64,000 nucleotides of DNA, taken from positions 1 to 64,000 of the forward strand of contig RFXC01000001.1 of NCBI GenBank assembly GCA_009921765.1. Direction: 5' to 3'. Made by a program: the position numbers and the translations under genes. The notes below the pieces were generated by a model. It made no database searches and was not told the origin of the DNA. It saw only the letters and a program-made list of their open reading frames with translations. Origin of the DNA: Betaproteobacteria bacterium. GTDB lineage: Bacteria > Pseudomonadota > Gammaproteobacteria > Burkholderiales > Burkholderiaceae. Shown here piece by piece: positions 8,440-17,048 of the stretch (its first letter is position 1; each line of letters begins with the position of its first letter).

Positions 8440-9783
8440 TCACTTTCCTTCCGGCGCGCCCGCGACCAGCATGGTGTTGACGGTCGTGAGATCCGCCTCG
8501 CCCAATGAGCCGTTGGTGGTCTTGAGCCGCAGGCTGTTCAGGAGCGTGTCGTAGCGCGCGCGGGCGAGATCACGTCGGGTGGTGAAGAGTTGTTGCTGCG
8601 CGTTCAGCACATCAATGTTGATCCGAACACCCACCTGATAGCCGAGCAGATTTGAATCAAGTGCGAGCTGGCTTGACCGCTCTGCCGCTTCCAGGGCGCG
8701 GATCTGAGCAAGCCCGCTGTTGACGCCATAGAAAGCCTGACGAGCGGCGAGTTCGGCCTGACGGCGGGCGGTTTCGAGATCGGATTGTGTGCGTTCGTGG
8801 CTCGCGAGGGCTTCCTTGATGCGTGACTCAATCAGCCCGCCGGTGTAGAGGGGCTTGGCCACCTGAACGCCCAATCCGCCAATCAGGGAGTTGGTTCCCA
8901 CCTGGTTGAAGTTGGCGCTTCGCCCGTGTGCCACGGATGTGACGAGGTCCACGGTGACGTTGTTCGCCACGCGTTGACGCTCGATTTCACGCTTGGCGAT
9001 TTCGGCGTTGAGCCTGGCTTGCTGGACCGAGTAGTTGGCCTCGCGCGCGGCGCTGGTCCACTGCGATTCCTGTGTTGGCTGTGGCGCGCTCAACTGGATG
9101 CCAGGCTTGAGCATGGAGAGGGTTCCCACCTGTCGACCCACCAGCAGGGCGAGCGCTGCGCGCTTGACCTCGAGATCGTTGAGCGCGGCGAGTTCCTGGG
9201 CAACGGCGAGGTCGAACCGGGCCTGGGCTTCCTGCTGGTCGGTGATGGTGGCGGTTCCGACCTCGAAGTTGCGCTTGGCTGCTGCCAGCTGCTCGGTAAT
9301 GGCTCGCTTTTGTGCGCCGATGGTGGCGAGGTTGTCTTGGGAGGCGAGCACGTCGAAGTAGGCCTGCGAGACCCGCAGCACCAGATCCTGGGACGCCGCG
9401 GCCAGTTGAGCCTCGGCAACCGAGATCTGCAGCTTGCTCTGCTCGAGCACTTCAGCATTTTGCGCCCGATAGATCGGGTAGGTGAGCGATACCGAGTAGT
9501 TCTGGTTCGTGAAATCGGTGCTGTACTGGTTGCCCTTCGCAGGGAAAATTTCGCCGTACTGCTGTTGCAACGTGGCGGCGCTGTTGACCTGTGGGCGGAA
9601 TGCCGCTTCAGCCTGGGGCAGCTTCTCGCGGACGGCGCCGAGCTGCAGACGCGCGCTTGCAACCTGCGAATCATTGGCGAGCGCGAGCCGGTAGGCCTGC
9701 ACCAGGTCCACCGCCCCGGCAAGGCCGGGCAGTGTTGCAAGTGCGACGAGCAGAAGTGAATGGACGGACGCGCGGGATGTCAT
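8440..9783 (-). CDS. TolC family outer membrane efflux channel
   Basis: A 447-residue outer membrane factor with a cleavable signal peptide (SLLLVALATLPGLAGA) followed by DLVQAYRLALANDSQVASA, the typical start of TolC repeats. Two OEP-type helical repeats with long coiled coils follow (for example SQAYFDVLASQDNLATI and RQAFYGVNSGLAQIRALEAA), ending with LRLKTTNGSLGEADLTTVN as in proteobacterial TolC. It forms the trimeric outer-membrane duct of tripartite pumps and type I secretion. ATG 9783 is chosen because GGAGA lies about 9 bases upstream; the alternative TTG at 9834 overlaps the preceding stop and would add a non-signal leader. It lies downstream of the RND pump and pcm-like gene, so it is probably their partner channel. 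Confidence 0.92.
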   Translation of the reverse strand: MTSRASVHSLLLVALATLPGLAGAVDLVQAYRLALANDSQVASARLQLGAVREKLPQAEAAFRPQVNSAATLQQQYGEIFPAKGNQYSTDFTNQNYSVSLTYPIYRAQNAEVLEQSKLQISVAEAQLAAASQDLVLRVSQAYFDVLASQDNLATIGAQKRAITEQLAAAKRNFEVGTATITDQQEAQARFDLAVAQELAALNDLEVKRAALALLVGRQVGTLSMLKPGIQLSAPQPTQESQWTSAAREANYSVQQARLNAEIAKREIERQRVANNVTVDLVTSVAHGRSANFNQVGTNSLIGGLGVQVAKPLYTGGLIESRIKEALASHERTQSDLETARRQAELAARQAFYGVNSGLAQIRALEAAERSSQLALDSNLLGYQVGVRINIDVLNAQQQLFTTRRDLARARYDTLLNSLRLKTTNGSLGEADLTTVNTMLVAGAPEGK

Positions 9784-9830
9784 GGCGAGGGGTCTCCGGA
9801 GCCGCGGCTGACGGGGCTTGCGCCGCGGTT

Positions 9831-10499
9831 TCAAAATACGAAGCGCTCTTTCTGGGGAAAACCGACCAGCGGGCGTGCGATGGTTTCAAACAGCGGTTCA
9901 GCAGTAAATCGGTTGTCTGACGTGCGGGTAATGAGTTGCGCCGTCATGACCGGGGCGTCGCCAACGATAGCGACCACGCGACCACCCGTGCTCAGTGCCT
10001 GCAGCACGATGTCGGGGACAAACGGAACCGACCCCGACAGCACGATCAGGTTGAACTGCGCTGAACCCTTGAGTTCATCGAGCCCGTTGCCGTGCTTGAC
10101 AGTGACCTGGTTGAAGCCGGTACGGGAGAGGTTGTCGCGCGCAAACGCTGCCAGGTCGGCGCGGACTTCGCAGCTGAGTACGCGTTGCGCGTGGCTGGCG
10201 AGGAGCGCAGCCATATAGCCCGAGCCGGTTCCGATTTCAAGAACCGAATCGGTGGGCTGCGGACGCGCCGCCTGCAGAAGGCGCGCCTCCACCTTGGGCG
10301 CAAGCATCACCTCGCCGGTCTTGACGCCGCTCACATCCAGCGGCACTTCCATATCGGTGAACGCGAGCGAACGGTAGGCTGGCGGGACGAAGTCTTCACG
10401 GTGAATCGCCGAGAGGGTCTCGAGAACGGCTGGATCCAGCACATCCCAGGGGCGGATCTGCTGCTCGACCATGTTGTGGCGTGCAAGTTCAAAATTCAT
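9831..10499 (-). CDS. Protein-L-isoaspartate O-methyltransferase-like protein, catalytic motif altered
   Basis: A 222-residue Pcm-family protein. SAM motif I is intact (VLEIGTGSGYMAALL at residues 87-101), and VLSCEVRADL and HGNGLDEL follow as in Pcm. The family's substrate motif G-Q-T-I-S-Q-P, with its conserved Ser, reads G-E-V-M-L-A-P here (residues 62-68), so Leu66 stands where the Ser is expected. The upstream IHREDFVPPAYRSLAFTD is Pcm-like. Pcm normally repairs isoaspartyl residues in the cytoplasm; with this substitution such activity is doubtful. It lies 41 bases after the RND pump gene and 47 bases before tolC. A pcm-like gene next to tolC is a known betaproteobacterial arrangement. 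Confidence 0.85.
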   Translation of the reverse strand: MNFELARHNMVEQQIRPWDVLDPAVLETLSAIHREDFVPPAYRSLAFTDMEVPLDVSGVKTGEVMLAPKVEARLLQAARPQPTDSVLEIGTGSGYMAALLASHAQRVLSCEVRADLAAFARDNLSRTGFNQVTVKHGNGLDELKGSAQFNLIVLSGSVPFVPDIVLQALSTGGRVVAIVGDAPVMTAQLITRTSDNRFTAEPLFETIARPLVGFPQKERFVF

Positions 10500-10540
10500 G
10501 GCGAATCGGATGAGGTGAGACGGGCGGGAGATCTAGTGTA

Positions 10541-13500
10541 TCAACGACCCGGTACGCTGGGCACCTCCGGAGCCGGTTTTTGGCGGCTGCGCCACCCTCC
10601 CAGATCATCCAGAAGCGAATAGAAGACCGGAACGACCAGCAGGGTGAGGAGCGTGGACGCGATGACGCCGCCGATCACGGCATGCGCGAGGGGTGCCCGC
10701 TGCTCGGAGCCTTCGCCCACGCCTACCGCAAGCGGCAGCATGCCGAACACCATGGCGAGTGTGGTCATGAGGATGGGGCGCAGGCGCACTTCGGCCGCCC
10801 GCAGCAAGGCGGTGGTGCGCGCCATGCCCTCGCGGCGTGCCCGGTTGGCGAAGTCAACCAGCAGAATCGCGTTTTTGGTGACCAGGCCCATCAGCATGAT
10901 GAAGCCGATCATCGAAAAAATATTCAGGGTTGAGCGCCAGGCGATGAGTGCGATCGCCACCCCCAGAAGCGAGAGCGGCAACGACGCCATGATCGCGACC
11001 GGCTGAATAAAGCTGCCGAACTGTGAGGCGAGGATCATGTAGATGAACACCACCGCCAGCACCAGTGATTGCAGCGCGTAGCTGAACGACTCGGTCATGT
11101 CCTTGTTGCCCCCGCCCGTGGCAAGCCGGTAGCCCGGTTGCAGCACGATGCGTTCCAGATAGGGCTGCAGGAGCGCTCCCGCAGTGCCAGCCGCGATGCC
11201 GTCCGCATTGGCCGAGATCAGCACTTCGCGGGTCAGTGCCTTGCGGTTGATCTGCGTGGGGCCGAAGCCCGGGGTGAGTTCGGCCACCTGACGCAGGGGA
11301 ATCATGCGGGGTTGTCCGTCGGCATCGGGGAGAGACGAGGCGAGAGTCAAACGGGAAAGGTCGGCAATCGAGCTTCGACCGGCGGCGGGAAGCCGAACTC
11401 GGACATCATAATTTTCGTCGTCGGGTGCGCGCCAGGTGGTGGCCGATTCGCCCGCGATGAGCGGCCGCAGTGACTGCGACAAGCGGGCGACGCTCAGCCC
11501 CAGGTCGGACGCGAGTGCACGGTCGATCTCGACGGTGACGGTGGGCTTGGCGGGCTTGGAGCTGCTGTCGATTTCGACGATTGCCTCGCGCTTGAGCTGA
11601 GCGTTGACGGCCCGCATCGCTTCCTGAACCTGCTGGCCGATTCGTTCGAGCTCGCCGATGTTCTGTCCCTGAACACTGATCTGGATGGGCTTGCCTGATC
11701 CCACGGTGTTGAGGTTGCCGAGATCGGTGAGGGTGACACCGGGGATGGTCCTCAGGCGCTCTCGCACCGGGGCCCGCATTTGCTGAACCGACAGGTTGCG
11801 CTCTGACCGGTCGACCAGGCGCGCGAACACGCTTGCGTAGTTTCGCCCGAGCGCGACGCCGGTGTTGATCGTGCCGTAGGTGAGCGTCACACCCTCGAAT
11901 TCGCGCAGCGCCGCCTCCACCATTTTCAGGCGCTGCTCGGTGAAGGAAAGCGGCGATCCGGCCGGTGTGTAGAACTGGACGTAGAACTCGTTGTTGTCGG
12001 CCTGGGGAACGAACTCCTTGCCGACCTTGCTTACCAGAGGAAACGCGGAGAAGAAGGCGACCAGTGCGAGCGTCATGGTAAGCGCGCGGTGGGCCAGTCC
12101 CCAGTGGAGCAGCGCCACATAGCCGCGCTCCAGACTTTGCATGAGCGCCTGAAAACGGCGCAGCAACCAGGCGATCGGACCGCGGCCCCGGGGGCCGTGC
12201 GCATCAGGGTCATGCCAGATCGATGACAGCATGGGGTCCAGCGTGAACGAGACGAACATCGACAGGAGCACGGCGAAGGCAACCGTGACACCGAACTCCT
12301 TGAAGAAGCGGCCGATGATGCCGCCCATGAATCCGATCGGGAGAAACACCGCCACGATGGTGAGCGTGGTAGCTGTGACAGCCAGTCCGATTTCGGCGGT
12401 TCCCTTGAGCGATGCGGTGCGATGGTCCTCGCCCATTGCCTGGTGACGCACGATGTTTTCGCGCACCACGATTGCGTCATCAATCAGCAGGCCCACACAG
12501 ATCGACAGCGCGAGGAGCGTCACGAGGTTGATGGTGAAGCCCATGGCGTACATCACCAGGAAGGTGCCGATCAGAGAGATCGGGAGCGTGAGCCCGGTGA
12601 TGACCGTTGAACGCCAGGACGACAGAAAGAGAAACACGATCAAAACAGTGAGTAGCGCACCCTCGACGATGTTACGCTGGACGCTCGAGACCGAGTTGCG
12701 AATGGACGTGGAGGCATCGCGCACCACCACGAGCTTCACATCGGGCGGCAGCTGGCCGTTGCCGAGCGCCTCGGCGGTTTTTCTGACGCCGTCGACCACC
12801 GCGATGGTGTTCTCGCCCTGCGCTTTCACCACGTCGATCGATACCGCGCGTGCGCCATTGACGAGCGAGCTGGTTTCGCGCTCCTGTTCGCTGTCGACGA
12901 TATCGGCGATCTGCGCGAGGCGGATCGGCTGATTGCCGCGGCGACCGACGATGATCCGCTCGAACTCCTCCACGGAGCGCATGCGCGCGCGGATCTGTAC
13001 CACCTGTTCGCGATCGCTTGCGATCAGCGTGCCGGCAGGCAGTTCCTGATTCTCGGTGCGAAGCGCGGAAATGACCTGGTCGACGCCCACCCGGAACGCC
13101 TCTATGTCGGCCGGGCGGAGTTGGATCAGGACTTCGCGGCGCACCCCGCCGACCACGGTCACGCGTCCTACGCCACGAACGTTTTCCAGCCTTCGCTTGA
13201 CGATCTGTTCGGCGAGTGTGGTGAGTTCGCGCGCACTGCGGGTGTCGGACTGCAGTGCCACCGAGATGACCGGGTTGTCTTCCGGGTTGACCCGGGTGAC
13301 AAGCGACTCCTTGACTTCGGGCCGGAAGCTGGGCCGTACGAGCGCGATTTTTTCCCGGACATCCTGGGCGGCCTGAGCCGGGTCGACGGAGAGATCAAAC
13401 TGAATGATGACGACCGACGAGCCTTCGTACGAGCGTGAGAACAGTTCATTGACGCCGCTGATCGTATTGACCTGTTCCTCGATCTTTCGCGAGACATCGA

Positions 13501-13681
13501 CCTCGACCACTTCAGGCGAGGCGCCCGGATATTCGGTGCTTACCACCACCACGGGCAGCTGAATGTCGGGGAACTGATCCACCGCGAGGCGCTTGTAGGA
13601 AAAGAGCCCGAGCACGACGAATGCGAGCATCATCATCGTCGCAAAGACAGGGTGGTTGACCGAGACGCGGGTGAGCCACAT
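10541..13681 (-). CDS. RND multidrug efflux transporter (HAE1/AcrB family), inner-membrane pump
   Basis: A 1046-residue AcrB-type proton/drug antiporter. The first membrane helix (PVFATMMMLAFVVLGLFSYKRL) is followed by a large periplasmic loop, then a group of helices containing SICVGLLIDDAIVVRENI, where the paired Asp of TM4 carries the proton relay. A second periplasmic loop and the last helices (MIGFIMLMGLVTKNAILLVDFANRAR) complete the duplicated RND fold, and the length is normal for the family. Substrates cannot be read from sequence. It lies 24 bases downstream of the adaptor gene and upstream of the pcm-like and tolC genes, so all three parts of the tripartite pump are encoded together. 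Confidence 0.95.
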   Translation of the reverse strand: MWLTRVSVNHPVFATMMMLAFVVLGLFSYKRLAVDQFPDIQLPVVVVSTEYPGASPEVVEVDVSRKIEEQVNTISGVNELFSRSYEGSSVVIIQFDLSVDPAQAAQDVREKIALVRPSFRPEVKESLVTRVNPEDNPVISVALQSDTRSARELTTLAEQIVKRRLENVRGVGRVTVVGGVRREVLIQLRPADIEAFRVGVDQVISALRTENQELPAGTLIASDREQVVQIRARMRSVEEFERIIVGRRGNQPIRLAQIADIVDSEQERETSSLVNGARAVSIDVVKAQGENTIAVVDGVRKTAEALGNGQLPPDVKLVVVRDASTSIRNSVSSVQRNIVEGALLTVLIVFLFLSSWRSTVITGLTLPISLIGTFLVMYAMGFTINLVTLLALSICVGLLIDDAIVVRENIVRHQAMGEDHRTASLKGTAEIGLAVTATTLTIVAVFLPIGFMGGIIGRFFKEFGVTVAFAVLLSMFVSFTLDPMLSSIWHDPDAHGPRGRGPIAWLLRRFQALMQSLERGYVALLHWGLAHRALTMTLALVAFFSAFPLVSKVGKEFVPQADNNEFYVQFYTPAGSPLSFTEQRLKMVEAALREFEGVTLTYGTINTGVALGRNYASVFARLVDRSERNLSVQQMRAPVRERLRTIPGVTLTDLGNLNTVGSGKPIQISVQGQNIGELERIGQQVQEAMRAVNAQLKREAIVEIDSSSKPAKPTVTVEIDRALASDLGLSVARLSQSLRPLIAGESATTWRAPDDENYDVRVRLPAAGRSSIADLSRLTLASSLPDADGQPRMIPLRQVAELTPGFGPTQINRKALTREVLISANADGIAAGTAGALLQPYLERIVLQPGYRLATGGGNKDMTESFSYALQSLVLAVVFIYMILASQFGSFIQPVAIMASLPLSLLGVAIALIAWRSTLNIFSMIGFIMLMGLVTKNAILLVDFANRARREGMARTTALLRAAEVRLRPILMTTLAMVFGMLPLAVGVGEGSEQRAPLAHAVIGGVIASTLLTLLVVPVFYSLLDDLGGWRSRQKPAPEVPSVPGR

Positions 13682-13705
13682 CGGAGCGGTGTCTGGTGAC
13701 TGCGG

Positions 13706-14854
13706 TCAGCGGGCGCCGACGCGCGCGGGCGCGCCGGGTCTGAGCAGGCCGACGTTGATCGCGATCACCCGATCGCCGGCAGAAAGCCCAGACACCACCT
13801 CGACCAAACCCAGTCCGCCAGCCGGTGCGCGGGCCGCATCGTCAAGAAGGCCCAGCCGGACTTCTCGTTCGGCAATGACCTCGCCTTCGATCAGGTAGAC
13901 AAACCGTCGGCCTGCTGCATCCCGAACCGCAGCCGGAGGGACTGCAATGACGCCTTCCCGGGTTTCGAGGATCAGCGAGCCCTGGGCGAACAGACCTGCG
14001 CGCAGGCGCTCATCGCCCCGATCGAGGCCGATGTAGACCGCGATTGCGCGGGTGCCCGCCTGCGTGGCGGGGTTGATCCGAAGCACTCTACCGCCGAAGG
14101 CCTCCGGGACGCCCTCAACGCGCATCGTGACCCGCTGACCGGTTCGCAGGCTCCCTGCTTCTCCGGCGGGCACCTGCGCCTCCACCTCCAGGCGCGACAG
14201 ATCGACGATCGACAGAATCCGATTGTCAGGCGAGACCTTTTCGCCCGGCTGCACAAAGCGTTGCGACACCAGGCCCGACATCGGAGCAGTAATGCGGGTA
14301 TCGGCGAGCGACTTTCGCGCCTGGTCGAGGAGCGACTGCGCGCTGTCGCGCGCTGCGCTCGCCACATCCACGCTCCAGCGGGCATTGTCAAAGGCGTTCT
14401 GCGAGATGAAATTTTTCTCGAGCAGTGCCTGGTTGTTTGCGAGCGTACGGCGCGCCTGCTCGAGTTGCGCCTGCGCCGACCGAAGCGCTGCTTCGCGTTC
14501 GCTCACCCGCAACTGGAACTCGGTAGGGTCGATGCTGGCCACGCGTTCCCCCGCCTTCACCGACATGCCCTCGCGCACCGTGATCTCGCTGATATCGCCC
14601 GAGACCCGTGATTTGACGATGGTCTGGATCGTGGCGGTGAGCGTCCCGGTGATGGGCACCACGCGAGTGAGCGCGACCGGCTCGAGTTTGATCACTTCGG
14701 CCGCCGAGAATTCGAGCGCACGCACGGTGCTCGCCGCCGGCGGCTTGGGTGGCGGCGCAACCGGGTTGTGCTGCGAGCGCTGCCACCAAACCATTGCGCC
14801 CGCTGCGATGCCAAGCCCGACGATGATCAGCCCCAGTGTGCGGGTTCGGCTCAC
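13706..14854 (-). CDS. RND efflux periplasmic adaptor subunit (membrane fusion protein)
   Basis: A 382-residue MFP/HlyD-type adaptor. It has an N-terminal membrane anchor (LGLIIVGLGIAAGAMVWW), a barrel-sandwich hybrid half (TIVKSRVSGDISEITVREG), a coiled-coil hairpin (about residues 110-185, rich in AQAQLEQARRTLANNQ), the second lipoyl half (DTRITAPMSGLVSQRFVQPG) and beta-barrel plus membrane-proximal domains. It bridges the pump and the TolC-like channel in the periplasm. Translation begins with GTG at 14854, and this GTGA overlaps the TetR stop by 4 bases, so the regulator and adaptor are probably translationally coupled. It lacks an obvious lipobox, so an uncleaved anchor is likely. Confidence 0.93.
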   Translation of the reverse strand: MSRTRTLGLIIVGLGIAAGAMVWWQRSQHNPVAPPPKPPAASTVRALEFSAAEVIKLEPVALTRVVPITGTLTATIQTIVKSRVSGDISEITVREGMSVKAGERVASIDPTEFQLRVSEREAALRSAQAQLEQARRTLANNQALLEKNFISQNAFDNARWSVDVASAARDSAQSLLDQARKSLADTRITAPMSGLVSQRFVQPGEKVSPDNRILSIVDLSRLEVEAQVPAGEAGSLRTGQRVTMRVEGVPEAFGGRVLRINPATQAGTRAIAVYIGLDRGDERLRAGLFAQGSLILETREGVIAVPPAAVRDAAGRRFVYLIEGEVIAEREVRLGLLDDAARAPAGGLGLVEVVSGLSAGDRVIAINVGLLRPGAPARVGAR

Positions 14855-15516
14855 GATGCCGCCCCGATGGGCTTGAGCGCTGCCAGTACCAGTTCGGTAT
14901 GGGTTCTGAGGAAGCGCTCGGTGGGCACGACCTCGATTTCGGCGCAGCTTGGTGCAATCGAACGCATCCAGATCGCTTTCAGGATGAGCGGCGACATCCA
15001 GAGAACGGTGGCCGCCTCGACATCAACCGGACGGAACTCGCCCGATGCGATGCCCCGGTTGAGGATCAAGCCAAGCAATTGCCAGGTGGGAAGCGTGACC
15101 TCTTCGAGAAAGAAACGGGTGATGTCGGGAAAATTTCCCGCTTCGCCCACGATCAGTTTGGCAATACCTGCGAGTCGGGTTTCGCCGACCTGGTGCCACC
15201 AGTCGTGGAAGAACCGGCCCAACAGTTCAGCGCTGGCAAGCGTGGAGCGCTCGATGTCCTGCCGGAAGGCTTCGATGAGCGGCAGGGCGTTGCTTCGGAT
15301 CACCGCCTTGAACAGATCGTCCTTGCCGTCGTAGTAGAGGTAGAGCGTGCCCTTGCTCACGCCTGCGCGGGACGCAACGTCTTCCAGGCGCGTGGCGGCA
15401 TAGCCGCGCTCGACGAAGCAATCAAGAGCGGCTTCTAGCAGCTCGGCCGGACGACTTTCCTTGCGGCGCTCCCAGCGGGGGGACGCAGCGGATGGGTAGG
15501 ACGAGGGGTTGGCCAT
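14851..15516 (-). CDS. TetR family transcriptional repressor of the RND operon
   Basis: A 221-residue AcrR-like TetR regulator. The N-terminal helix-turn-helix is clear (ELLEAALDCFVERGYAATRL then VASRAGVSKGTLYLYYDGKD at about residues 23-64). The larger C-terminal domain is the usual variable ligand-binding and dimer part. ATG 15516 gives the standard short leader; an upstream in-frame start would cover the promoter. It is the first gene of the efflux operon, and a near-perfect inverted repeat lies 32-53 bases upstream of its ATG, which suggests that it represses its own operon until a pump substrate binds. Ligand unknown. Confidence 0.9.
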   Translation of the reverse strand: MANPSSYPSAASPRWERRKESRPAELLEAALDCFVERGYAATRLEDVASRAGVSKGTLYLYYDGKDDLFKAVIRSNALPLIEAFRQDIERSTLASAELLGRFFHDWWHQVGETRLAGIAKLIVGEAGNFPDITRFFLEEVTLPTWQLLGLILNRGIASGEFRPVDVEAATVLWMSPLILKAIWMRSIAPSCAEIEVVPTERFLRTHTELVLAALKPIGAAS

Positions 15517-15547
15517 GGCGGGGTGGCGATGTAGACGGCCCAGTCTA

Positions 15548-15569
15548 TTACTGACTGGCAAGTCATTAA
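15548..15569. promoter_or_regulatory. Putative TetR operator (inverted repeat)
   Basis: The core TGACTGGCAAGTCA (15552-15565) has two perfect 5-base arms around a 4-base spacer. The dyad extends outwards as TTA and TAA on the two sides after one mismatch, giving a 22-base imperfect palindrome. It sits between the divergent tetR operon (start 15516) and the glycine-zipper gene (start 15676), 32 bases upstream of tetR. Size, dyad form and place are those of an AcrR/TtgR-type operator. The link to this TetR is inference from position. Confidence 0.62.
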
Positions 15570-15675
15570 GTCTACATGATTGCTTACAACTCTTGCAGAG
15601 ATGGTCTAGTTGAAGGTTGACCGTTCCCGGTACTGTCGGGCTGTTCTAACCGTCAGATCCCCAGGAGTATCGATC

Positions 15676-16134
15676 ATGAAGTCCCGATTCCAGATTGCGT
15701 TCAGTGTCTGTTTGCTTGCGTTGGCGCTGCCGCCGGTGGCGCAGGCAAATGATTCGGTTCTGGGGGCGGTGGTGGGTGCGGGCGCCGGCGCGCTGCTGGG
15801 CCAGGCGATCGGTGGCCGTGACGGCGCGATCGCGGGCGGTGTGATCGGCGCGCTAGCGGGCGCTGCGCAGAGCGCACACGACCCGGTGGTGCGGGTTGCG
15901 CCGCCGGTGGTTTATCACCCTTATGCCTATCAGCCGCAGGTGGTCTATACCGCGCCGGGCCCCTACTACCCGCCGGTCTATGGCACTCACCCAGTCTACG
16001 GGGCTGCCTACACCTACAGCGCGCCGCCGGCTGTGATCTATCGGAGCGCGCCGGTGTTGGTGATCACCCATGGCCGTCCGCATCATCACCACGGGCATGG
16101 TTATGGGCACGGCCGCGGCCACTGGCACCGCTAA
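15676..16134 (+). CDS. Exported glycine-zipper protein with Tyr/Pro- and His-rich tail
   Basis: A 152-residue secreted or membrane protein. It has a signal peptide (QIAFSVCLLALALPPVAQA), then a glycine-zipper stretch at about residues 30-60 (GAVVGAGAGALLGQAIGG, GAIAGGVIGALAGA) that would form a two-helix hairpin in a membrane. A Tyr/Pro-rich region follows and the tail is rich in His and Gly (PHHHHGHGYGHGRGHWHR), which could bind metal. ATG 15676 is preceded by AGGAG at 15663-15667. Family members are mostly uncharacterised envelope proteins. It is divergent from the efflux operon and convergent with uppP, with a hairpin just after its stop. Confidence 0.82.
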   Translation: MKSRFQIAFSVCLLALALPPVAQANDSVLGAVVGAGAGALLGQAIGGRDGAIAGGVIGALAGAAQSAHDPVVRVAPPVVYHPYAYQPQVVYTAPGPYYPPVYGTHPVYGAAYTYSAPPAVIYRSAPVLVITHGRPHHHHGHGYGHGRGHWHR

Positions 16135-16149
16135 CGTGCCTTCCTGCCT

Positions 16150-16175
16150 GGAGGCCTCGCGGCGTTGAGGCCTCC
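16150..16175. terminator. Hairpin between convergent genes
   Basis: GGAGGCCTC (16150-16158) and GAGGCCTCC (16167-16175) form a perfect 9-base stem with an 8-base loop. It lies in the 65 bases between the stops of the glycine-zipper gene and uppP, so it could end transcription from both sides. There is no T-tract, so it is a weak or factor-dependent terminator at best. Confidence 0.5.
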
Positions 16176-16199
16176 CGCCAGTCTTCGCGCAGTCTTCGC

Positions 16200-17048
16200 T
16201 CAGTCGGCCCAGCTCACCACGCCAGTCCAGGCGGTGATCAGCACCACGCCGCCAAACACAATCCGATACCAGGCAAACACCACAAAGCTGTGCGTGGCGA
16301 CAAAGCGCATGAGCCAGTGCACGCACGCGAGCGCACTCGCAAACGACACGATCAAGCCCACGGCGAAGAGCGGCAGATCGGCGGCATCGAGCAGTGCGCG
16401 GTGTTTCCAGGTGTCGTAGGCGCCCGCGCCAATCAGGGTAGGAATTGCGAGATAGAAAGAAAATTCGGTGGCCACCTGCCGGGACAGCCCGAACAGCATG
16501 CCGCCGATGATGGTGGCGCCCGAGCGGCTGGTGCCGGGGATGAGCGCTGCCGCCTGAGCCAGACCCAGTTTCAGCGCGTCAACAGGTGCGAGCCGATCAA
16601 TGTCGCTCACCCGCGCAGGCGCGGTGGCGCGCGCCGCTCGTCTCTCGGCCCACATGATGATCAGCCCGCCCACGATGAAGGCAGTGGCCACCGGCACCGG
16701 CGAGAACAGGTGCTGTTTGATGGTTTTTGCAAACAGCAGCCCGAGCACCGCTGCGGGCAGGAACGCGATCAGCACGTTGACGGCAAAGCGGGTGGCGCGC
16801 GGATCGCGCCCGAAGCCGATGAGCGTTGCGCCGATTCGGGCCCGGAAGTAGACGATGACTGCAACCATTGCACCGGTCTGAATGGCCACGCTGAACAGCT
16901 TGGCTTTCTCGCCGTGAAAACCCAGCAGGCTGGATGCCAGGATCAGATGACCGGTACTCGAAATCGGCAGAAATTCGGTCAGCCCTTCCACCACGCCCAG
17001 GATCAGAGCCTTCACGAGTAGCGGCAGCGCAACCAGCAGTTCAAACAT
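16200..17048 (-). CDS. uppP: Undecaprenyl-diphosphate phosphatase
   Basis: A 282-residue BacA-type UppP, an integral inner-membrane enzyme that recycles undecaprenyl diphosphate to the monophosphate carrier used for peptidoglycan and O-antigen synthesis. [20 protein letters not shown] (residues 16-35, catalytic Glu-rich motif) and [17 protein letters not shown] (second signature, near residue 165) are both intact, and several further membrane segments match the fold. ATG 17048 is preceded by GGAGA. The first 8 bases overlap the end of the phosphodiesterase gene, so translation may be coupled. Length is near the family norm; inhibition by bacitracin is known for the family. Confidence 0.96.
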   Translation of the reverse strand: MFELLVALPLLVKALILGVVEGLTEFLPISSTGHLILASSLLGFHGEKAKLFSVAIQTGAMVAVIVYFRARIGATLIGFGRDPRATRFAVNVLIAFLPAAVLGLLFAKTIKQHLFSPVPVATAFIVGGLIIMWAERRAARATAPARVSDIDRLAPVDALKLGLAQAAALIPGTSRSGATIIGGMLFGLSRQVATEFSFYLAIPTLIGAGAYDTWKHRALLDAADLPLFAVGLIVSFASALACVHWLMRFVATHSFVVFAWYRIVFGGVVLITAWTGVVSWAD

